Origin: Dryas octopetala
Lineage: Eukaryota; Streptophyta; Magnoliopsida; Rosales; Rosaceae
Reading direction: 5' to 3'
Assembly: GCA_963921425.1 (NCBI GenBank)
Contig: OY992833.1
Coordinates: 26,708,698-26,772,697 of the forward strand
Length of the DNA: 64,000 nucleotides
The position numbers were made by a program, and so were the translations under genes. Each line of letters begins with the position of its first letter. The first letter of the stretch is position 1. Below, piece after piece: positions 55,801 to 64,000 of the stretch. The notes beneath the pieces were generated by a model. The model ran no database searches and had not been told where the DNA came from. It worked only from the letters and a program-made list of their open reading frames with translations.

Positions 55801-56684
55801 CTAGGCCGCGCCGCCCCAAACGGGCTCGGCTTGTTGGTCTTCACTGCCTGCGGTGAGCCGATCACTCCCTGCGGTGGCGGCTCATTCACGCCTGCGTCGC
55901 CGCCGCCTTTCCGGGGATCCAAAACCAATCTGGGACGCTCTCTCTCAACCTCGCGTCCTCCGCCTCTCGCCCAGCGATCGGGCTCGGGTCCCGAATCCCG
56001 AAACCCAGACCCAAATGTGGATGATCTACCACCAGTAGGAAGAGGCTTTTTTCCAACAGCCCAGTTATCGACCTCGTCGGCCCGAGAAAAAGCTCCGCCA
56101 GTACCCCCACCATCAATACCGCCACCACCAATACCACCGCCACCGAGAGAGCCGTACCGGTTTTGCCGACCCGAATCCATCGAAGGAAGAGACTTTTTAG
56201 TCGACGCCCAATTGTCCACCTCGTCCGCCCTCGACGGCTGATCGAAATCCGAAACCCTAGAAGGGGGACCCCTTCGGTCGTCGTCGAATCCACCGTAGGA
56301 TCTTCGGCCACCACCACCCCACGAGCCATCGGTATCGTCACGGTCCCTGCCGCGACCCGGATTCGCACCGGAGCGCCCGTAAGAGGAGAACCCGCCCCCG
56401 AGGCGACCGTACTGCATTTCCTCCTCGGAGCGTTCTTTGGGGCCGGTGGGGAGGCGGAGCATCTCTTCGGGCGTGAGCCCGACCCGACCCGAGCCGGTGG
56501 GCCCGGCGGAGTAGGCTTTGAATTCGGAGAGGCTCATCTTCTTCTTCTTGGGCTTGGCGCTGATGGCTTCCTTGAGGCTTGGGAAGCTCTGGGACTCGGC
56601 TTGTTGGGCGGCCGCGAGCTCCTCGGCTTCGGCGCGCTCAGCCTCTGCGGCCCAGGCGCCGATACCACCCCAGGGTTTGGACAT
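52849..56684 (-). CDS. Translation initiation factor eIF4B
   Basis: Three coding exons, 55519-56684, 53400-53852 and 52849-52873, give 547 residues with GT-AG introns. The last exon adds only ARSRERW and a stop, and was found by frame and acceptor rather than size. The N-terminus MSKPWGGIGAWAAEAERAEA is the plant eIF4B signature. Low-complexity Gly/Arg/Asp-rich RNA-binding regions follow, with a repeated SRADEVDNWA motif (about residues 151-160 and 202-211) and a repeated NPFG/SPFG-ARPREEILAEKGLDW type motif near residues 290-388. A Glu/Lys coiled-coil-like segment (VEKILKEEIAHLKEELEKE) opens exon 2. The protein stimulates eIF4A helicase with eIF4F during mRNA scanning. Size matches Arabidopsis eIF4B1/eIF4B2. 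Exon 1 is markedly GC-rich, which creates long antisense open frames. Confidence 0.93.
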
Positions 56685-57280
56685 GTTCGACGGTTTGGGA
56701 GATCTGAGAAACGCAGCAGCGAAACGGAAATAGGACCAGCAAAATTTGAAAAAAAATAAAATTAGGGAAACGAAATGAAAAGTGTTTTATAAAAAAAGGA
56801 AAAAAAAAAAAAGAACTTGTGAGTTGTGAGCTGGGGCTCCGTTAATGGAGCCGGAGCTCCGAGAACATGCGAAGAAGAGGGAAGGTTACAGTTGGCGTGT
56901 GAGAAAGAGAGAGTGTGCGCGTGTGTATTCAAAAATCGAACGTTTTTGTGATTGTAGCGAAATGAAATGAGGCAGAGAACCAAGTGAAACATGCAACTCA
57001 CCAGCTATCACCCATGTGCATTTTTTAAAGATTGGGAGAGATGTTACTGCTCTGATTGGAAGAGTGGGTCACACGCTCTAATTGTGGACCGTTGATCGTG
57101 TGGGCCCACCCTTAATTAGGCAAGTGGGATATTGGGATGTGTGACCCTTACATAGTTTCTGGTGTGGCCCACCCTTGAGCAAACCGCTGCTTTTTGACTT
57201 CATGGTAGTTGACGGTTGTGATGCTCTTTAATAAATCTATCTTTTTTATTTGTACGCTGGAGGGCAAATTCTGATTGGCC

Positions 57281-57332
57281 AGTAAAATATATTTCTTTGA
57301 CAAAAAAAAAAAGTAAAAAAAAATATATTTCT
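57281..57332 (+). repeat. Short A-tailed insertion with about 16-bp duplication
   Basis: AGTAAAATATATTTCT at 57281-57296 reappears at 57312-57332 with extra A bases in its A run. Between them is TTGAC followed by about ten A. Simple slippage in the A run explains the length difference. Confidence 0.5.
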
Positions 57333-57393
57333 ATTTCAATGTGAGTTTTTAAAAACTTTTTAAAAGTTTCTTACTTTGTGCTCGTTGCTTTTC

Positions 57394-57445
57394 AAGTGCA
57401 AGTCTTCTTTGTTTGTTTTTTTGGCCAGGAAGTGCAAGTCTTCTT
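57394..57445 (-). repeat. Short A-tailed insertion (CCTGGCC core) with perfect 16-bp duplication
   Basis: AAGTGCAAGTCTTCTT at 57394-57409 is perfectly repeated at 57430-57445. The 20 bases between read, on the minus strand, CCTGGCCAAAAAAACAAACA, the same core as at 22037-22054. Confidence 0.75.
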
Positions 57446-58279
57446 CTTTATGTAAAAAGGGCTTGAATTTATTTTTGAAAGGAATAAAAGAAAAAAAAAA
57501 TCCTATTAAGAGTAATTAATATAAAACATAGAGAATAACTTATCTATCCCCTATGTGATATCATATGACATCTCTCCTCTCTTATTAGCTCACTATTTTC
57601 TCTCACTCTCTCTCTCTAATCTATTATCTTTATCTCTCTCTTCAAAAGATGTCACATCACTACAACATGAAAATAGGTAAGATTTTTCTTAAAATGTAAG
57701 GCAGTATTAACTGTTGAATTGTTGATGGAGGTCTCAGTATGGAGCTATGACAGTGCAGCAGTATATTATTTTAGTAATTAATAAATAATTTTATCATTTG
57801 ATCCAAGATGTCACATGCAATGATGCAAATATCTGATTTTAGAAGCCACATAATATTAGTTGTTTTTAGTTTTTTACCCAAATATAAGTATAGTCTATAC
57901 AACATATATAGCTTTTCCCTTATTCAGGTTTGAACCTAAAATCTAAAGGGTCTGGCTCCTCTGCCAGACTAAGATGGAAGAGAATCAAATAATACATAGA
58001 GATTTTGAGTGAAAAGAAAGTGGGCTACATAGATTGGTTAACTACAACTATTAAATCCATAAGAGGGCTTGAAAGCCCTGAATCCATCAAACATGAAGAA
58101 GTCACCCTACTTTGACATGGTATGATTACAACATGACTATGTCCAGACTGGCTGAGATTTAAAAGAGATTAATTGATGGACTACTACTGGACTGTAACTC
58201 AGATGATAGCTTTCAACCCTTGGGCCTTAGTCTCAGGTCCATTCTCAACCATCAACAGCCTGTCCAGTGTCAGCCTCCC

Positions 58280-58780
58280 ATGCAGCCTTGCTGTTTGTTT
58301 GGTTTAGTGGCTATCCTATTCCTAGCTGCTGTTTGGTTTGAGAGAGTTCCAGCTACGATTTTATGAGCACAAAAGGGTCTAAAACCTTCTTTTACTCGCA
58401 CACATGGTGCAATATACCTGACTTCTGTGACTGGGATAGAATTACAGTGACATGGGGTTTGAATGAGACTCTCAAGGCTTCATGCCCAGATGAATCATAT
58501 AAGAATGTGAAGGTGAGCTTCTGTCAGTCAGATAGACCCTGCATGGAACAAGGATAGGACTTTCCATTTCACCATTGTTAATAAAAACTATGATGCTTCT
58601 ACAAGTAGCCATAGCTTCCATTGGGGGATTGAGAAATATGTGCCCACAGCAACTTACTTTGTCAGAGTCTATGCTTATAACTCTGATTGGTGGACGTTAT
58701 GTGTTCTAGAAATTGCCTCTGTTTCTTTCTCTGCTAGCTTTCTCTGTCCTGTCTTTGTTGGGATTTTTCTTGGTGGATAA
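58280..58780 (+). pseudogene. Broken NRT3/NAR2-like (nitrate transporter accessory) gene
   Basis: Three frames together carry pieces of the NRT3 (NAR2, WR3) family. A signal-peptide-like opening MQPCCLFGLVAILFLAAVW starts at 58280 and soon meets a stop. In a second frame RITVTWGLNETLKA and YKNVKVSFCQSDRP match the family's ITVTWGLN and KVQLCYAPxSQxDRPW regions. After a shift near 58535 a third frame gives WNKDRTFHF, VPTATYFVRVYAYNS and a C-terminal hydrophobic segment ending at 58780. The middle of the family's mature domain around residues 40-60 is not recognisable. Intact NRT3 proteins bind and stabilise NRT2 high-affinity nitrate transporters. At least two frame breaks argue for a pseudogene; an unusual multi-exon gene is less likely. 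Confidence 0.75.
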
Positions 58781-60350
58781 AAGTAGAAAGAAATGGAAGG
58801 GCAGGTTATGGTAATTGATTTTACATTCTCATGTTAGATCAAATTCCACTACAATATGCAGAAAGCTGCTAAAAGGAATAAAAAAGCTATACAAGTAACA
58901 ACAATAAACAATCGCAGGTTACTTTCATCTTCTACTAGTACCAAAAATCAACAGAAACAAGGCACATGGGCAGATGGGGAGATGGAGAATTCAGCACCAT
59001 CACATGTATGTTAGTAATCCACATCTTCCTACTTCACTATTTGCTTGACAGATGACAACTTCACAAGTTAGAATCAAGGACTCAAGCAGGACAGATGAAA
59101 AACAGCACCTACAACCATTGAAACTTGAAGCTTAGCTCCACTTTTGCTGGTTGAAGAACTGATTCCCCATTTCGAGATGAATGAAAGAAAGGAAATAGAA
59201 AAAAGGAAGAAATTAAAGAAAAACAAAGAGATCCGTATGGGTGTTGAAGAAGATCCCCTGACCAAAAACAAGAACCAACCAAAAGAATTCAGCCAGGAAG
59301 TGGCTCACAAGTAGAAATGACTAGCATCCAATATTGAAATGCCTGCAATTTATCTTCCAAGTGGAACAATGAATTGAATCGTCCAAGTTCAGTGGCTGAA
59401 AGTATATGATTTCATTAGGTAAGTGATTACAGACTTTCTAGGAATGAAGAGCTAGAGAATGCAGATTATTTTCAATACAATTTGTTGATTTCAAAAGACA
59501 AATAGACAATGAATAGTATTGAGATTATCAACTGTACAGTCAAGTTCATTAACCATTATTTGTTTTTTATTTCACCAAAGCATGAATCTACACAGAGAGA
59601 CTCAGTTCCCAGAACAAACTGATAAATGATAACAAGATTAATATCTAAATCCTTTTGAACTATTTGCTTGATAAATCTAATACATTTTAGACAGAAGTCA
59701 CAGAACCAACAATTGACATTCCTCTTCTTTGGTGAATAGTTACAAATTTCAAAAGTAATACACAACATTTTCAGTGAACAAGTAAGAAAAGTATTACATC
59801 AAACTTCTGGAGAATAGTTATGTTCTATGTCATACATCTGGTATAGGTTCAATTAATAAAGGTTGCAAAGCTTACCAAACCCCCAATACAGCCCCCTCCA
59901 GCTTTGGATCATGATTATTGCACAAACAGTTCTGCACAAATCATATATAAAAACACATCTGCGCTGCTTTTTCTCTAACAATACGTATGTACGGTTGATG
60001 TTACATACTTACATCCAAGTATCCAACTATCACATGAAGTATTTTTCTTTTTTTCCTACAAAATCGATTTTGTTAACATCCCCCTATTTTTAAAAACCCA
60101 CTTCCCCACCATGGCCCCCATCTGGGTCCCACATCAGCAAGCAGCACTCACTACCCCTGTTACCAAGTATACAGCTTTCCCACAACTCTGGAGAATTTTA
60201 GCTCAAAAAGCTTGATGAGTTGATTGCCAAGATGAACCAAGTGGGCAAATAGTTATATTTCTATTGAAAAAACAAGGCCCACATTGATTTGTTCAATTCC
60301 CATTTGCTTCAAGTTTTGCAAATAAAACTGAAAACAGAGGAAGTAATGGG
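58781..60350. other. Intergenic, SUFE2 3' flank
   Basis: AT-rich DNA between the NRT3-like remnant and the SUFE2 stop codon; the right end is probably SUFE2 3' untranslated region. No gene was recognised. Confidence 0.5.
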
Positions 60351-61124
60351 CTAACCGCTAAAATCATTGGTAGTAGAAGACACAAGCAGAGAAGGCAAAG
60401 GATGAGGATCCAAATTAGGCCGCTGTCCCTCTCGTTCCGAAACCAAAGCTTGAGTCTTTCTCTGCATAGCAATCAACACGTTGTGCCACGTGTTCACCCT
60501 CGAATTCGCCTTTCCGTATACACCCACATTCACATCCTCCAAATCCTTGGTCTTGAGCTCCAAGACCTCCTTTGGGTCCGCGCCGTCCAGCATCCAAATC
60601 AAGCACGAACAGAACCCTTTCGAAATCTCCGAGTCGCTATCGGCTCGGAACCTCATTCGCCCGAACTCGTCGATCTCGGCCTCGACCCAGACCTGAGTCG
60701 CGCACCCCGGGACTCGGCTCTCCGGCTCCCGAGCCGACTCGTTGTGCGGCGAGAGATTGGCCGCGTAGTGTAACAGCCGCTTGACGCGGTCTATCGGCTC
60801 CTCCAGAGACCTGAATTCCAAAACGAGTCGTCTGAGCTTGTCGGCCACCAGCTCCGAGGCCTTCGACGGAGCCGCCTCCGTCGCCGTCAGGCAAGACGCC
60901 AAGGCGCTAGGTTTCCGAATGCTCGATTCGTTCGGACTACTAAAACCGCGGTTCTGAATGCATGTAATGGAATTTGATAAGAAATGTCTCTCATTTTGAT
61001 TCTTGAGTTTCAATTGAGCGTGTCGAGGTTTAGGAGCTCGGCGTTTCGATGATGATTGAGTGAAGGCGCGACGAGAGGAAGAGGAAGAATAATGAGGGAG
61101 TGTTGTTATTGGGGCAGAGTTCAT
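60351..61124 (-). CDS. SUFE2: SufE-like protein 2, chloroplast
   Basis: A single-exon gene of 257 residues. The start at 61124 (MNSAPITTLPHYSSSSSRRAF) is preferred; 15 more in-frame residues lie upstream but the Ser/Arg-rich opening is a standard chloroplast transit peptide. The SufE domain spans about residues 88-220: ELVADKLRRLVLEFRSLEEPIDRVKRLLHYA, then RVPGCATQVWVEAEID with the persulfide-accepting Cys141, and FCSCLIWMLDGADP. SufE proteins stimulate the cysteine desulfurase NFS2 and pass sulfur to the SUF iron-sulfur scaffold. In Arabidopsis SUFE2 is a plastid protein expressed mainly in flowers and lacks the BolA or quinolinate synthase domains of SUFE1 and SUFE3, as here. The mature part is GC-rich, giving antisense open frames. 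Confidence 0.92.
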   Translation of the reverse strand: MNSAPITTLPHYSSSSSRRAFTQSSSKRRAPKPRHAQLKLKNQNERHFLSNSITCIQNRGFSSPNESSIRKPSALASCLTATEAAPSKASELVADKLRRLVLEFRSLEEPIDRVKRLLHYAANLSPHNESAREPESRVPGCATQVWVEAEIDEFGRMRFRADSDSEISKGFCSCLIWMLDGADPKEVLELKTKDLEDVNVGVYGKANSRVNTWHNVLIAMQRKTQALVSEREGQRPNLDPHPLPSLLVSSTTNDFSG

Positions 61125-63370
61125 GTTTGGACGGAGAGAAAGTGATGGAAAGTGGAAAAGAAAGGTCAAGAAATGTCAGAGAGAGAAGCGAGGAGTTCTT
61201 TATGGTAATGAGGTATAGGTAGTAAATCGGAGATCCTTAAAGTGCGCACCGTCTCAAGCTTGTCTTCTGCCTGCGAATTTATATGAAAGCAGCAGAAGAA
61301 GAGAGAGAGAAGGTGAAGGGTCCAAGTCTCCAAGAGCTTGCCACGAGGAGGCGCCAAAGATTTATAGATTGAAGTCGTGTACCATTTCAATTTCATTTGT
61401 TAATTGTTATACACCCTAAAGTTTATTAATTAATTTCCACCAACTAAATTTTTGTTGTTAATTGTTATAGACGACTTATAGTACTCGTGGTATTATTTAT
61501 TGACTAAAATTAACAAAATAATTTGCTTCCTTAATGATACTTGTCCTTTTTTATTCTACCTATTCTACCTTTTTTGTTCTATATTTTTATTTTTTTATTA
61601 CATAATATAGTTACATCAACAAAATTGTTCATTTATCTAAGAATAGTGTTAGAGAGATCATATCATTTAGAAGTGAGACTCACCGATACAAATAGAGTTT
61701 ACCTCTATTAAAGATATGGTACATTAGATGATATAAAGAAATGGTCTCCATAGTATTTTTCTTGATCTAATTATTATCAATTAAATAAATTTAAAAGTTC
61801 TTAAAAAGTAAAATAAAGAAATACAAAGAATGGTTAAAACAGAAGAAGAAAAAAAGGCCATTCTTATTTCTTAAGCACAAAAAGAAAAGAAAAGTAAGAC
61901 ATTTGTTAAATATATCGTAAACCTTTGGTCCATTTTTTATGTTATTATTTTTTTAGTGGATGTATCTTTTTTTATATTTTAACGAAGTCAAATTTTAATG
62001 TAATTAGTATATTTATTGAACAAATAAAACAATTAATAGATTAATATAATTAGTAAGAAATATCACAACGTTTGAATTGAGGAAGCAATATATAGGCCAA
62101 GAATGTCAGGCATTCAGATTTCAGACAGGGACTAGACCTTGGGTTTTCGGCAATAGAGAAAGAAAACAGATAATGTGAGAGATCAAAACTCAAAAGCATT
62201 GATTACGAACCAGGATAACATTGCATTTCACGGAAGTATGGAACATCGTATTTTCTTACGCACTTAAATTTTCTTGTTCAACAAGTCAACAAGAAGAGTG
62301 GGCACGGCATGGTTTCTTTCCTTTGTCTCAACTGTTTCCAGAAAAATATTCACCAAATACCAACAATACAAACAAAATATCTTCTACTTCGTCCAACGTT
62401 ATCAAATAAGTAATTCTTTAATTTTGGATATATTAATTGAGATTTTTCTTTTTAGAACAATTTCATACATATTAGCTCTACAAGTGATAGGGACTAGCCG
62501 GCCCTATCACTAGTGAAAGTTGGAAAAGTCACATATTTACAAAATGAAAATGGTTGGTAGTGGACTGTATTATATCATATAAACCATATCGCAAATAATA
62601 TTTCTATAATGAGCAATGATGTTTGACAAGTTATATTTTTAGTGAATCATTATGATGGGAAGCCAAATCACTTCAGGCAAGTTATGGATCACCCAATAAT
62701 TCATCCATCCTTTCCCTCTCAAAGAGAGTCGTGGTGGAATTAATATTTTCCCAAAAAGAGATGGGAAGGGGTCTCTGTTTCTTTAAAATTACGCTTTTAA
62801 GTTCCTTTATTGATCCACTAATTCTTGCAAAGTTGCAAATCATGATTATGAGACTATAATCTTACCCCCTTTTAGCTTAGTAAATGATGAGTATGTGCCA
62901 CCTAGATACCTAGCTAGTTGAGCCTAAATAACAACACTAAACCATTTTTATATATATGGTAAAGTGTTAGTGCACGACTCTCTTTATCCAGACTTCATCA
63001 TGCACAAATTTCACTTGCTCCTTGCTGTAATTACTCATCTATGTGCAGTCACCATCCATCTTGATCATTAAGCAAAGACAAAATGAAAGCATTAAACATC
63101 AAAAGCACTGTTTGAAGAATTTGAATGAACGCAAAGGTATGACAAAGAACAACCATCTCATTGTTATTCTCATTAATAGTAAATGAAGTAGGCCATGCAT
63201 GGTACGGAAGTATCATTTGCTCAGCTTCTGTATTGATTGAGCCTTGAAGCCTTCATATCAACCATCACATATGTTAACAGCATGAGCTACTCCATTTTAT
63301 CTTTTTACTTGGAGTAAAAAGAAAGAACAAGATGGAATAAGCAAAACTAGAGCAGCACAAAATGCTTGCA
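61125..63370. other. SUFE2 promoter and intergenic region
   Basis: The SUFE2 promoter and leader (GAGAGA repeats around 61295-61310) lie on the left. The rest is very AT-rich with a hairpin at 62483-62511. The right end should include the 3' untranslated region of the alpha-galactosidase-like gene. Confidence 0.5.
62483..62511. repeat. Hairpin with 10-bp arms
   Basis: AGTGATAGGG at 62483-62492 pairs perfectly with CCCTATCACT at 62502-62511 over a 9-base loop (ACTAGCCGG). It is followed by a second small palindrome, TCACTAGTGA. Confidence 0.7.
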
Positions 63371-64000
63371 CTACTTACAACGCAGGACAAATAGTGCAGC
63401 CCCGTGCGTTTCTATTGCATATGATATCGACTGGTCTATAATCCCTAAGTCTTGTCCACTCCATACTTCTGTGCATTTGCAGGAAGCTCCACTCAAATTT
63501 TTGCCAGGAAGTACCTTGGCCAAGTCTGATTTTTGTGCGGTTATAGTAGTCTTCACTGAGTTCAGATTGAAAAAAGCAAGATATATTTCTCCTGAAATGA
63601 CATAAAGAGAAATATATAGTTGGAATTAGAATTGAGAAATATGCACTTACATTAAAAATCACTTGAAATATGTAGATATGGTAGTGGACTCCTAACGGCT
63701 AAGAATCTGTTCAAAATCAAGTTTGAAAGTAACTTCTCTTTTCCAGGTTCATTATCATTTAAACAAGAAAATCAATGTCACATTTGTACACACACTGAAA
63801 AGATTGAGCGTATTATGTAAATGTGCAGAGTTCCACTTTAGTTTCTCTTCATTAAGTTTTCTCAGAGTTCCATTCTTAGTTTGCTCTTTATTTTTGGGTG
63901 GGTGGGGGTTTGGTAAATTGGAATCAAACCTTGTCTTCCAGTTGCAATCCAAGAGCGAACTCCTTCAGAATTGAGTTTAGCTGAACAGATGATCATCTTG
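63371..64000 (-). CDS. Alpha-galactosidase-like (melibiase) protein, C-terminal exons only
   Basis: The last two exons are seen: 63930 to beyond 64000, and 63371-63591, joined by a GT-AG intron in phase 1. The upstream exon reads KMIICSAKLNSEG then VRSWIATGRQ. The last exon continues GEIYLAFFNLNSVKTTITAQ, CKCTEVWSGQDLG and ends ETHGAALFVLRCK. This matches the C-terminal beta-sandwich of plant glycoside hydrolase 27-like proteins such as Arabidopsis At3g26380 (from memory). Catalytic residues lie upstream, outside the window, so activity cannot be judged. The gene is cut by the window edge, not broken. Confidence 0.8.

Larger units (their letters stand above)
56685..58279. other. eIF4B promoter and intergenic region
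   Basis: The eIF4B leader and promoter lie in the left 300 bp, with an A-rich stretch and GAGAGA repeats near 56910. Two short A-tailed insertions occur at 57281-57332 and 57394-57445. No other gene was recognised before the NRT3-like remnant. Confidence 0.5.

Noticed and set aside
55600-56759. Long open frames (up to 213 codons) on the plus strand opposite eIF4B exon 1
   Set aside because: They mirror the GC-rich, low-stop coding strand of eIF4B and show only Pro/Ser/Arg-rich composition with no domain.
60402-60894. Antisense and alternative-frame open frames over SUFE2
   Set aside because: Shadow frames of the GC-rich SufE domain; the true frame has the conserved Cys motif.
1-64000. CRISPR arrays, prophage, organelle DNA, rRNA genes, intact autonomous transposons
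   Set aside because: No regularly spaced repeats, phage-type gene cassettes, plastid or mitochondrial genes, rRNA, transposase or reverse transcriptase frames were seen.

Overview
This window is nuclear DNA of a flowering plant. It has AT-rich intergenic DNA, short GT-AG introns, plant-only gene families, two TTA-flanked MITEs and a TRIM retroelement. Protein similarity recalled from memory points to a eudicot, probably a rosid; a woody Rosaceae species is my guess, not a demonstration. No bacterial, organellar or CRISPR-type content was seen.

Layout from left to right: an NPH3/BTB phototropism-family gene (minus, 976-3536); 12 kb of intergenic DNA holding a TRIM element (5838-6201) and a PIF/Harbinger-like MITE (12491-13371); a family 17 N-acetylglucosaminyltransferase (plus, 16075-18160); two small unrecognised genes, each with a good TATA box (20048-20638 and 21680-21958); a small RING-H2 gene with paired G-boxes upstream (minus, 23140-23550); a 14-exon DUF707 gene (minus, 25779-29721); the chloroplast sensor kinase CSK (minus, 34610-37980), divergent from a PP2C phosphatase (plus, 38442-40946); a single-exon DUF868 gene (plus, 41821-42735); a tandem trio of GDSL esterase/lipase genes (minus, 43661-51444) with a tRNA-Arg(ACG) between the second and third; eIF4B (minus, 52849-56684); a broken NRT3/NAR2-like gene (plus, 58280-58780); chloroplast SUFE2 (minus, 60351-61124); and the last two exons of an alpha-galactosidase-like gene cut by the right edge.

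The order NPH3, GT17, small genes, RING, DUF707, CSK, PP2C/GDSL, SUFE2 matches, from memory, Arabidopsis chromosome 1 around At1g67900 to At1g67810. This is therefore a conserved block, and the genes are not a functional operon. Two of them (CSK and SUFE2) act in the chloroplast.

I found no clear new multi-gene system. The items most worth a second look are a recurring class of very short A-tailed insertions with 11-18 bp flanking duplications (several sharing a GGCCAAAA core), two introns that need GC donors, a MITE that accounts for the long last intron of one GDSL paralogue, three abutting hairpins at 32997-33060, and the two small unrecognised genes. Exon boundaries were placed by hand from splice signals, frame and remembered homologues; no search was run.
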